Part shown: in pieces, positions 1 to 7,713 of the stretch
How the letters are laid out: each line of letters begins with the position of its first letter
How positions within the stretch are numbered: the first letter of the stretch is position 1
Source of the DNA: a virus
Reading direction: 5' to 3' (one strand)
IMG/VR virus record: IMGVR_UViG_3300037493_001428
Location: 1 to 44,132 of that record
DNA: 44,132 bases
Made by a program: the position numbers and the translations under genes
Notes under the pieces: model-generated
What the model was told of the DNA's origin: nothing
Databases searched by the model: none
Seen by the model: only the letters and a program-made list of their open reading frames with translations

Positions 1-590
1 ACGATTTTTTCCATACAGATAATTATCAAAACCAAACTACACAAGGAACTCCACAAGACACTATATTAGATTATAGTTCTGAATATGAGTTAGGATTCTC
101 AATACTTGTAGATACAATAAACATGTTGAGGTTTTATTCAAGTGAGGTGCACGTAATCCTTGTTCAGGGAAATCACGATAGAACTAAATCTTTCTATCTA
201 GCGCATGCACTAGAAGTACATTTCAAACGTCAACTTGATGTTACATTTGATAGAGAGCATAGTGTTGTAAAAGGTAAGACGTTAGGAGATACATTTATTG
301 GATGGCACCATGGTAACTGTAAGGTGGAAGATCTTCCCTTATTATTTGCTACACATCCAGAACATAGTAAAGCATTTGGCAATGCTAAATACAGAGAGGT
401 TCACACAGGAGACAAACATCACTACATGGCTAAAGAAGTCAAAGGTGTAAGAATACAACAAATGCCTAGTCTTTCAGGAACTGATAGATGGCACTTAGAT
501 AACAATTATGTACATAGTGTACGAGCAGCACTTGTTTTAGTTTATGATAAACATAAAGGAAAGATTGCTGAATTTGAAGAAAGAATTTAA
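1..590 (+). CDS. Calcineurin-like metallophosphoesterase (5' partial)
   Basis: The reading frame is open to the left edge of the window, so the N-terminus is missing; the first internal ATG is at 123 but coding clearly starts upstream. Visible metallophosphoesterase motifs are DFFHTDN near the start (end of a GDxxH-type block), GNHDR, HHGN and a C-terminal GDKHH where the family usually has GHxH. The fold binds two metal ions and hydrolyses phosphodiesters or phosphomonoesters; the Mre11/SbcD nucleases belong to the same superfamily, but no capping or coiled-coil domain is seen, so the substrate is unknown. It lies 2 bases before the neck genes and is probably co-transcribed with them. The change of the first His of GHxH to Asp may alter metal binding. 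Role in the phage is not known; DNA processing is only a guess. Confidence 0.8.
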   Translation, partial: DFFHTDNYQNQTTQGTPQDTILDYSSEYELGFSILVDTINMLRFYSSEVHVILVQGNHDRTKSFYLAHALEVHFKRQLDVTFDREHSVVKGKTLGDTFIGWHHGNCKVEDLPLLFATHPEHSKAFGNAKYREVHTGDKHHYMAKEVKGVRIQQMPSLSGTDRWHLDNNYVHSVRAALVLVYDKHKGKIAEFEERI

Positions 591-592
591 TT

Positions 593-1318
593 ATGTCAAC
601 ATTAAGAAAATTAGTTTCAGACGTAAGATCAACACATAAGCTGCTTTCTACAGACAGCTTAATTACTGATAGAGCTATTGCTTCTGAGATCAGAAACAAC
701 TCTTTATTACTCATCAAGAGAGAAACCAATCTTAGAAAACTTTGGGCTACAGATACTTTATTTACAACTATTCCTTGTTTAGAGATGTGCCAAGTGCCAA
801 TCTCTGAATGCTGTGACTTTGTAGATGAATGTACAGTTGCTAGAAGTAAATATAAACTTCCACGTGTATCAGAAGGAAATTACCAATATGTAATACAAGG
901 AGTTTATTCTATTAATGCAATGAGTGGAAGAGGAACTAAAATAAAAGAAATATCTGTTAATAGGTATATAAATCTTTTAAAACTTCCAATGATTAAAAAC
1001 GAAGCTTATTTTTGGATATCTAATGGATATCTTTATGTAAGTAATCCTGCATTACAAGCTATAAGATTTGTAGCATTCTTTGAAGAAGATGTAGAGAATG
1101 ACATTCTATATCCAGAATGTGGATGTGGAAAAGAATATACACTAGAAGAAATCTGTATCAATCCTCTAGATAAAGAGTTTGCATGTCCAGGATATTTAGA
1201 ACAACAAGTATTACAAATTACATCACAAAAACTTTTATCTACATACTTTAATATTAAAACAGATACATCACAAGATGGTGTAGATGGACAAGCACCAAAT
1301 GCAAAACCAACAAATTAA
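593..1318 (+). CDS. Conserved crAss-like neck/ring virion protein
   Basis: A 241-residue protein with no signal peptide or membrane segment. The N-terminal pattern (STHKLLSTDSLITDR, then a long helix and LLIKRE) is one I associate with a conserved structural neck or tail protein of Bacteroidota phages. The middle is predicted beta-rich. The C-terminal third has a Cys cluster (CGCGKEYTLEEICIN, then FACPG) that could bind metal, and the tail is disordered (DGVDGQAPNAKPTN). It sits between the phosphoesterase and the HU-like gene in the block that leads to the muzzle, the position expected for a ring or connector protein. Start chosen at the ATG 2 bases after the preceding stop. No enzymatic motif seen; the structural role is inferred from sequence pattern and position. 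Confidence 0.65.
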   Translation: MSTLRKLVSDVRSTHKLLSTDSLITDRAIASEIRNNSLLLIKRETNLRKLWATDTLFTTIPCLEMCQVPISECCDFVDECTVARSKYKLPRVSEGNYQYVIQGVYSINAMSGRGTKIKEISVNRYINLLKLPMIKNEAYFWISNGYLYVSNPALQAIRFVAFFEEDVENDILYPECGCGKEYTLEEICINPLDKEFACPGYLEQQVLQITSQKLLSTYFNIKTDTSQDGVDGQAPNAKPTN

Positions 1319-1321
1319 TAT

Positions 1322-1810
1322 ATGCCAAGAGTTAAAGTAGATTGGAGAAGTGCGAGTAAGGAAAACTATAATGAATTTTGTAAAAAGCATTTAGATATAA
1401 AACTTACATTTGATGAATGGAGAAATGTAATCTACGCATTTAATGAAGCATTTAGAGATTACATTCTAGAAACTGGGGAGAAGATTAAACTTCCTTTTGG
1501 ATTTGGAGAGTTCTCAATCAACAAGAAGAAAAGAAGAAGAATAAAAGGAGCTGATGGTAAGGAGTTTATTAATCTTCCTATTGATTGGCAAAAGACTAAA
1601 GAGAAAGGAAAGGTTATCTATAACTTTAATTATCACACAGAAGGGTTCTTTTTTGGTTGGCACTGGTTTAAAAGAAGTGCAAGATTCAAACATTCTGATC
1701 TTTGGTATTTTAAGGCATCTAGAACTACATCTAGATTAATTACTCACTACATAAATGCTGATGAAAAATATCAACACATGTATTGTCAATGGACTATAAA
1801 TAATAAATAA
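1322..1810 (+). CDS. HU/IHF-fold protein, virion-associated
   Basis: A 162-residue basic protein. Residues about 10-110 resemble the HU/IHF fold: two N-terminal helices followed by LPFGFGEFSINKKKRRR, the counterpart of the beta-arm start (GFGxFxVxxRxxR) in bacterial HU. The following segment (LPIDWQKTKEKGK, HTEGFFFGWHW) is conserved in the crAss-like proteins commonly labelled IHF subunits. It could bind DNA. Since it lies between neck genes, it may instead use the fold as a structural ring component of the tail; I cannot separate these from sequence. Only one copy is visible here, whereas some crAss-like phages are annotated with two. The ATG follows the previous stop by 3 bases and the gene ends with TAA, 1 base before the next ATG. 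Confidence 0.7.
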   Translation: MPRVKVDWRSASKENYNEFCKKHLDIKLTFDEWRNVIYAFNEAFRDYILETGEKIKLPFGFGEFSINKKKRRRIKGADGKEFINLPIDWQKTKEKGKVIYNFNYHTEGFFFGWHWFKRSARFKHSDLWYFKASRTTSRLITHYINADEKYQHMYCQWTINNK

Positions 1811-1811
1811 A

Positions 1812-2786
1812 ATGAGCTACTACTATAAATATAATTTTGTTACCCCAGAGCCAGTCTACTCAACTGTAAAAGAAGAACTCAAGAGTTATTTTGATACAGG
1901 AGCTATAGATGATCTTTTATTTCCAACCTACTTAGACAAGTGTCTTAAGAAGCTTGGACGCACTACATATGTTATATCTGAACAAGTGCTGTTTATAGAA
2001 GACTTTGAGGCTAGACTTCCTGATAACTTTTATGCTGTTAGAGAAGCATGGATGTGTGCTGAAATACCACAACTTCCATATCAATCTGCTAACTCATTTT
2101 ATTCACAAGCAGCTTCTGCTACCACTATTCAAGTGGCTCCTGTAACTTATGGAGGAACTCCTTGTACTAATGTAGGATGTACAAATCCTCAGTGTGATGG
2201 ATTGTGTATGCCAGAATTAATTCAAGCTGTATACAAAACAAATACACAGATGACAAGATCATTCAAACAATCTTATTTACTTAAACCAGGAAACATTTCT
2301 GTTAAAAGTAAATGTGATGTAGGATATTCTGATAATTGGGAGTTTTATCAACAAGCTCCATCTATACATGAATCAACTCCTGGTGCTTCTAGTTATGACT
2401 CATTTGACATCAGAGATAATAAATTTGTCACTAACTTTAGAAATGGAGTGGTGCATTTAATATTCTATGCTACAGAGTATGATGAAATTGGAAATCAAAT
2501 GATTCCTGATAACTATCGTATCAGAGAGTTTGTAGAAGCATTCATTAAGTTTAAGATGTTTGAAACTCTTACAAACCAAACTAATGATGAGACTTTCAAT
2601 CAGCTACAACAAAAAATGATGTACCATAAACAGGCATATGAAGAAGCATTTATCATGGCTGATATTGAAGTGAAAAAACAAACTGCTTGGGAGAAACAAA
2701 GAAGAATTAAAAAAGATCTAAATAGATTGAATAGGTATGAGTTGCCAAATCGTACAAATAGATATGGTTGGAGACGTAATAATTAA
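1812..2786 (+). CDS. Head-tail adaptor / ring protein (P22 gp4 / T7 gp11-like)
   Basis: A 324-residue protein. The N-terminal helical part (VKEELKSYFDTGAIDDLLFP, then LDKCLKKLG and LPDNFYAVREAW) matches the pattern of the crAss-like neck protein generally compared with P22 gp4 or T7 gp11 adaptors, which bind the portal and seal the DNA channel. A Cys-rich insert at about residues 115-135 (CTNVGCTNPQCDGLC) may bind metal or form a loop. The C-terminus (about residues 285-324) is Arg/Lys/Asn-rich and probably disordered. Its place directly before the muzzle gene is the same as that of the adaptor ahead of the muzzle in the phi-crAss001 order as I recall it. Start is the ATG 1 base after the upstream stop (TAAAATG), which suggests coupled translation. 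Confidence 0.7.
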   Translation: MSYYYKYNFVTPEPVYSTVKEELKSYFDTGAIDDLLFPTYLDKCLKKLGRTTYVISEQVLFIEDFEARLPDNFYAVREAWMCAEIPQLPYQSANSFYSQAASATTIQVAPVTYGGTPCTNVGCTNPQCDGLCMPELIQAVYKTNTQMTRSFKQSYLLKPGNISVKSKCDVGYSDNWEFYQQAPSIHESTPGASSYDSFDIRDNKFVTNFRNGVVHLIFYATEYDEIGNQMIPDNYRIREFVEAFIKFKMFETLTNQTNDETFNQLQQKMMYHKQAYEEAFIMADIEVKKQTAWEKQRRIKKDLNRLNRYELPNRTNRYGWRRNN

Positions 2787-2791
2787 TAACT

Positions 2792-5700
2792 ATGGCAGAT
2801 ACTACACAAGATCCATCAGAACAAGGAGGAATTAAACAAGAGTATAATATTGCTACTACAGGTTTAAATTTAGATCAATCTCTTAATCAAGTTCCTAAAG
2901 GTAAACTAACGTACGCATTAAATGCTGCTGTTGAAAACTTTGATGCTAATTCTGTAAACTATCAAAATGAACCAGGGAATGAACTTTGCGTAACTTTTCC
3001 TATAGAATTTGTATTAATTGGAACACACTATATCCAAGAAAAAAGTAAACATATATTTTTTATTACAAATCCTGGAACAGGTGATTCAGAAATTGGATAT
3101 ATGGACAACAATGATTGTCAATATAAAACACTAGCTTCTGCAAAGTGTTTAAATTTCAAAATTGAATATCCTATTCATAAAGTTGTACATAAGATAACAA
3201 ATTGTGCTACAGAGATTTATTGGACAGATGGTTTTAATGATAGAAGATATTTAAACATTGATGATGTTCCCTATCAAATAAGATCTGGATCAATTATTTG
3301 TGATCCAGTTTATACAGATGTTTTAGATTGTAATCAGATAAAAGTTCAACCTAACTTTAGTATTCCTGAAATAACAATAAGTAAAGTTGTTACAGGAGGA
3401 AGTCTTATATCAGGTACATATCAATTTGCTGTGCAATATTGCGATGTTGCAGGTAATGCATACACTTCTTATTATTCAGTTACAAATCCTTTACCAATTG
3501 CTGATGTTTATATCACTACTCCTAATTTTAATTATGAGGTAGGAAAGTCTATTAGAATGACTATTAGCAATCTTGATTTAACAGGACAGTTTCAATATTT
3601 TAATGTTGCTGTAATAAAAACTATTAATAATATTCCATCAGTAGAACTGATAGGAATTTATTTTATTGAATCAGTTACCAAGAATGTTACATATACAGGT
3701 CAGAATACTACAGATATAAAATTAACAATAGCTGATATATTTCAAAAATATCCATACTATGATATTGCACAAGATCTTACAGTTGTGCAAGACATTCTTG
3801 TATGGGATCAATTAACTACAATTGATAGAATTAATTATCAGCAAATTGCAAACAGCATTCAACTTCAATGGGAGACATATAGAATTCCAGCTACAGAAAA
3901 TTATGCAGAAGAATTAAATGCTACTAACCTACGAGGATATCTTCGTGATGAAGTGTATGCATTTGAAATTGTATTCTTATTAAAGAATGGAAAACAAACA
4001 GATGGTTTCCATATTCCTGGTAGACCAATATCCCCATATGATTTCTCATATCCAGATGTTCCTGATACAAATCCTGACTTTATTGGAGAACCTGAATATT
4101 ATGATATTTATGGTGTTGGATATAGTCCATGGTGGAAAATTTATAATACAGGTAGAGTTTTAGGATTTTCAAACAGTCCTGATATTAATAATGCTACAGC
4201 ATATCAATTTGGAGAATTTGCTTATTGGGAATCAATAGAACAATATCCATGTAATGTTGATGTATGGGGAGATCTTGCTGGTCAATATATTAGACACCAC
4301 AAGTTTCCTGATGTTCTTGTAAGTCCTATATTTGAAGATACAATAGATTCATTGGGTGGACTTTCTACACAAATGCAAAATTGTGCTGTATTTCCAATTG
4401 GTGCAAGAATTGATACATCTCAATTAGCTAGTTCAATAAACTTATCAAATCTTACAAATGAGCAAAAAGCTGATATTGTAGGATTCAAAATTGTAAGAGG
4501 AGATAGAACAACAAATAAATCTATTGTTGGTAAAGGTATTCTTAGAAATGTAAATAAGTATGAAAGAGATGATCAAACATATTTCTTTCCTAATTACCCA
4601 TATAATGATCTTTCTGGAGATCCTTTCATAAATCAAACAAATAATGCATATGCTCAAATATGTGAACCTTGGTTAATTATTTGTACAGAAGGTGGTGAAT
4701 ATCAATTTACAGACTGTAATAGAAATAAACCACAAAGGGCGCAAATGGTTGCTGGTACCACTTATGAAATTTGTTCAACAACAAAGCCTACACATTTAAC
4801 TGGTGGTGCTACAATAGGTCCTGGTAATTATGACATGTGGCTTGCTACAGGTTGTGATGGTACAACAGGATATGATATACAATATTCCACACCCTTCACC
4901 ACAGACAATACAGCTCTTACAGCAGTACAAGAATATTTAAATGGTGCTGGAATTGGAGGCTGGGGATCATGTGATACAGTTTATAGAAAATTAGATTTAA
5001 ATGGGCAAATGGGTGACACTTGTGGAGGAACATTTGACTCATGTAGTTCTCTATATTACAAACTTGAAAGAGTTGAACAAGACCAAGGTGTGATGTTACC
5101 TGATATAGGAAGAATTTCTAAACTAAATTGTAGTATTGAAACTCCATTAGAACCAATAAGAAACATAACAGATATTGGATATAGACAAATATTTAATTCT
5201 CCTGAGACATCTTTTGGACAACCTTTCTTAGGAAATATTCTTAAGTTAGAGAATGTAATATATGGTAATGGAATTGCTCATTTCACTGAAGTCAGAAAGA
5301 ATGCAAAATACAAACTTCTGTCAGAAGAAGCACAAAGAGATGCTTTAAAGAGTTCTGAAGATATAGCTAACTATACAGATTCATTTAACGCATCTGCAAT
5401 GTTTGCTGCATATCAATCATACCTAACTATTTATGTAAATGGTATTACAAGAAAGAACTATGCATACTCATTTAATTCAATTGCTAGTTATGATAACTTT
5501 GCAAACATTGATAATGGTCTTCAAATTAAACAACGTAAAATAGATCGTAAGCAATATCTTATTCCAGGAGTACAATCTGTAGGAGATGAGTATAACATTA
5601 ATAACTATCAAAGAGAATCTTCTGTATTTATAAGAACAACAGGACTAGAACCTAATGAACCTCAATACAGTGCATTACCTTTTCCTGATCAAACTCCAAG

Positions 5701-7711
5701 TTTGCTATCTGGAGGAACAAGTATTGTTAAAGATTATTCTAGATTTACAATTGGTGACACAAACAATTGCTCCACTCCTGGATTAGAACAACCTATAAAA
5801 GTTGTATCATATTATGCTTCCATGAAAAATGTAATAGATAATCAATGGGGACAAATATATTCTTATGAAACAATTGATACAGGATTTCAATTTATGTTTA
5901 ATGAAACTGTATCAGGACCTATTCCAATCTTTGGTGGAGATACATTTATAAATAGATTTACATTTAAGACAAAACTTCCATACTTTATTGATAATAGAGT
6001 TGGGGCTCCTGATGATTCAGATATCTTTTATGATGAGATTGGTAATGTAGGTTATCCAAAATATTGGCATTCAGCACGTTCTATATTAGAAAATTATAGT
6101 CTTAGAAATGGAACTGTTCTTGCAAACTTTATTTCATACAAAGCACATAACTTTGATTGCCCTAATGATCCTGCAACTATTGCAATTACAAATACTGGTT
6201 CTTCAAGTAATAGAACTTTTTATGATGGATACTTCTATTTATTTGCATATGGAGTTCCAAACTTCTATTGTGAAAGTTCTTATAATGTAGATTTGCGTCA
6301 AGCATTTAATAATAAAGAAGGTGACTTCTGGCCACATGTTAATACAAGTATTCCTGATGATTGGGTACAAGAAAGTTATGTGCCAATTGCTCAAGATAAT
6401 ACATACAATTATAACGTAACTTTTTCTAAACAAAATAGAGAAAATACATTCACGCACTTGCCTCCTGATTGGGAAGGTCAATTGTGTTACACAAATTATC
6501 CATTTAGAGGTATATATTCAGAACCTCAAGTAAATAATGCTGATAATAGAGTGAATAACTGGTTGACATATTTACCATTGTCATTATATGATTTCCCACA
6601 GAACTATGGAAATCTTACATCATTGGATGGTATTCAGAATAAAGCTATACTTGCTAGATTTGAAAATAAGTCATTATTGTACAATAACTTATTAACGATT
6701 AATACAAGTAATCCTCAAGCTGCATACGTAGGTAATCCTAAATTATTTGCAGGAGCACCTCCAATTGATTTTGCTGAAACAGATCTTGGTTATGTAGGAA
6801 GTCAGAACAAGTTCTTGTTGAAAATTCCACAAGGACAAATAACTGTAGATGCTAAACGTGGACAAGTATTTCTTATATCTGGAACACAAGCTGTAGATCT
6901 TTCTCAATTTGGTTCAGGTGTAAACAGATTCTTTACAGATCATTTAGCATTTGAGGTTCTTAGATATTTTCCTCAAGTAGATACAGATAATCACTTTAAT
7001 GGTATTGGTTTACATGGGGTGTATGATTCTAAGTTTGATAGGGTTATTCTTACAAAACTTGATTACATTCCTATTGATAAAGATATTAAATATGATCCTG
7101 TAACAAAAGAGTATTATATAGAGACGACCACGTACATGAATGGTCCAACTACTACAACAACAACATCGTCAACATCAACAACTACTACATCAACATCTTC
7201 TACCACAACCACTACTACAACGTTAGTTTGTAATTCTTATAAATATTCACTTGATTTATATAGATGTGCAAATTGTACAAGTTTTGGTGCAGGAGAAATG
7301 TACAATGCTGTACCTTTAATAGTTGGAGGTTGGTATATTTACCAAGGATATAAAGTACAAGTGTCAGCATTTTTATTCTGTAGTCAAGGTGGTACATTAG
7401 TTAATATTGCACCTACATATCAAACTAGTTGTATAGCGTTAACGTGCCCTACAACTACCACCACAACAACATTAGCACCTGGTATATATTATCATAATGC
7501 AAGTCGTTATAATTGTGGAGTATGTACAAATCCTATTGGTGGAGGATCTTTTCAGAACTCTCAACCATTAACTCCAGGTAAATGGTATCTTACTTCTAAT
7601 GGAACTGTAGTTTATATTATTTCTTACGACACCTATTCACCAGGAGTAGCAACTAATAATGTTCTAGATAGTAACCAAGAAAATAATTGCATTGATATTA
7701 CTTGCCTTTAA
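2792..7711 (+). CDS. Muzzle-type giant tail protein with poly-Thr/Cys-module extension
   Basis: A 1,639-residue beta-rich protein. Its N-terminus (GGIKQEYNIATTGLNLDQSLNQVPKG in part) and overall size fit the crAss-like muzzle, the main distal tail protein, formerly called tail stabilisation protein. Residues 1-1450 are typical, ending with a conserved-looking stretch (RVILTKLDYIP, YYIE). At residues 1453-1477 a Thr/Ser-only linker begins, then a Cys-rich module, a second Thr linker (1554-1560) and a second related Cys module ending at the stop. In related proteins I would expect the region after YYIE to continue into the SWTLSF / SWISFHSYIPNFYI motif; here that motif starts the next cistron. 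The extension is probably exposed at the tail tip and may contact the host. No membrane segment. The TAA stop lies 2 bases before the next ATG. Confidence 0.75.
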   Translation: MADTTQDPSEQGGIKQEYNIATTGLNLDQSLNQVPKGKLTYALNAAVENFDANSVNYQNEPGNELCVTFPIEFVLIGTHYIQEKSKHIFFITNPGTGDSEIGYMDNNDCQYKTLASAKCLNFKIEYPIHKVVHKITNCATEIYWTDGFNDRRYLNIDDVPYQIRSGSIICDPVYTDVLDCNQIKVQPNFSIPEITISKVVTGGSLISGTYQFAVQYCDVAGNAYTSYYSVTNPLPIADVYITTPNFNYEVGKSIRMTISNLDLTGQFQYFNVAVIKTINNIPSVELIGIYFIESVTKNVTYTGQNTTDIKLTIADIFQKYPYYDIAQDLTVVQDILVWDQLTTIDRINYQQIANSIQLQWETYRIPATENYAEELNATNLRGYLRDEVYAFEIVFLLKNGKQTDGFHIPGRPISPYDFSYPDVPDTNPDFIGEPEYYDIYGVGYSPWWKIYNTGRVLGFSNSPDINNATAYQFGEFAYWESIEQYPCNVDVWGDLAGQYIRHHKFPDVLVSPIFEDTIDSLGGLSTQMQNCAVFPIGARIDTSQLASSINLSNLTNEQKADIVGFKIVRGDRTTNKSIVGKGILRNVNKYERDDQTYFFPNYPYNDLSGDPFINQTNNAYAQICEPWLIICTEGGEYQFTDCNRNKPQRAQMVAGTTYEICSTTKPTHLTGGATIGPGNYDMWLATGCDGTTGYDIQYSTPFTTDNTALTAVQEYLNGAGIGGWGSCDTVYRKLDLNGQMGDTCGGTFDSCSSLYYKLERVEQDQGVMLPDIGRISKLNCSIETPLEPIRNITDIGYRQIFNSPETSFGQPFLGNILKLENVIYGNGIAHFTEVRKNAKYKLLSEEAQRDALKSSEDIANYTDSFNASAMFAAYQSYLTIYVNGITRKNYAYSFNSIASYDNFANIDNGLQIKQRKIDRKQYLIPGVQSVGDEYNINNYQRESSVFIRTTGLEPNEPQYSALPFPDQTPSLLSGGTSIVKDYSRFTIGDTNNCSTPGLEQPIKVVSYYASMKNVIDNQWGQIYSYETIDTGFQFMFNETVSGPIPIFGGDTFINRFTFKTKLPYFIDNRVGAPDDSDIFYDEIGNVGYPKYWHSARSILENYSLRNGTVLANFISYKAHNFDCPNDPATIAITNTGSSSNRTFYDGYFYLFAYGVPNFYCESSYNVDLRQAFNNKEGDFWPHVNTSIPDDWVQESYVPIAQDNTYNYNVTFSKQNRENTFTHLPPDWEGQLCYTNYPFRGIYSEPQVNNADNRVNNWLTYLPLSLYDFPQNYGNLTSLDGIQNKAILARFENKSLLYNNLLTINTSNPQAAYVGNPKLFAGAPPIDFAETDLGYVGSQNKFLLKIPQGQITVDAKRGQVFLISGTQAVDLSQFGSGVNRFFTDHLAFEVLRYFPQVDTDNHFNGIGLHGVYDSKFDRVILTKLDYIPIDKDIKYDPVTKEYYIETTTYMNGPTTTTTTSSTSTTTTSTSSTTTTTTTLVCNSYKYSLDLYRCANCTSFGAGEMYNAVPLIVGGWYIYQGYKVQVSAFLFCSQGGTLVNIAPTYQTSCIALTCPTTTTTTTLAPGIYYHNASRYNCGVCTNPIGGGSFQNSQPLTPGKWYLTSNGTVVYIISYDTYSPGVATNNVLDSNQENNCIDITCL
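7148..7222 (+). repeat. Thr/Ser-coding trinucleotide run (linker 1)
   Basis: Twenty-five consecutive Thr or Ser codons, mostly ACA/ACT with a few TCN, encode muzzle residues 1453-1477. This is the longest of seven such tracts between 7148 and 9432. Confidence 0.95.
7451..7471 (+). repeat. Poly-Thr codon run (linker 2)
   Basis: Seven consecutive Thr codons separate two related Cys-rich modules at the end of the muzzle cistron (residues 1554-1560). Confidence 0.95.
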
Positions 7712-7713
7712 AT

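Noticed and set aside
466-729. Minus-strand frames such as 466-729, 18221-18625, 22669-23145, 26764-27138 and 39638-40018
   Set aside because: They lie entirely or mainly inside well-supported + strand genes, have Ser/Phe/Ile/Leu-rich low-information translations typical of antisense reading of AT-rich DNA, and show no recognisable motif.
7148-7222. CRISPR-like or satellite array at the ACN repeats
   Set aside because: The repeats are codon-phased Thr/Ser runs without spacers and lie within open frames.
7702-7713. TTG start of the second muzzle cistron at 7702
   Set aside because: It would overlap the muzzle gene by 10 bases and use a rare start, while an ATG lies at 7714 in the same frame, 2 bases after the stop.
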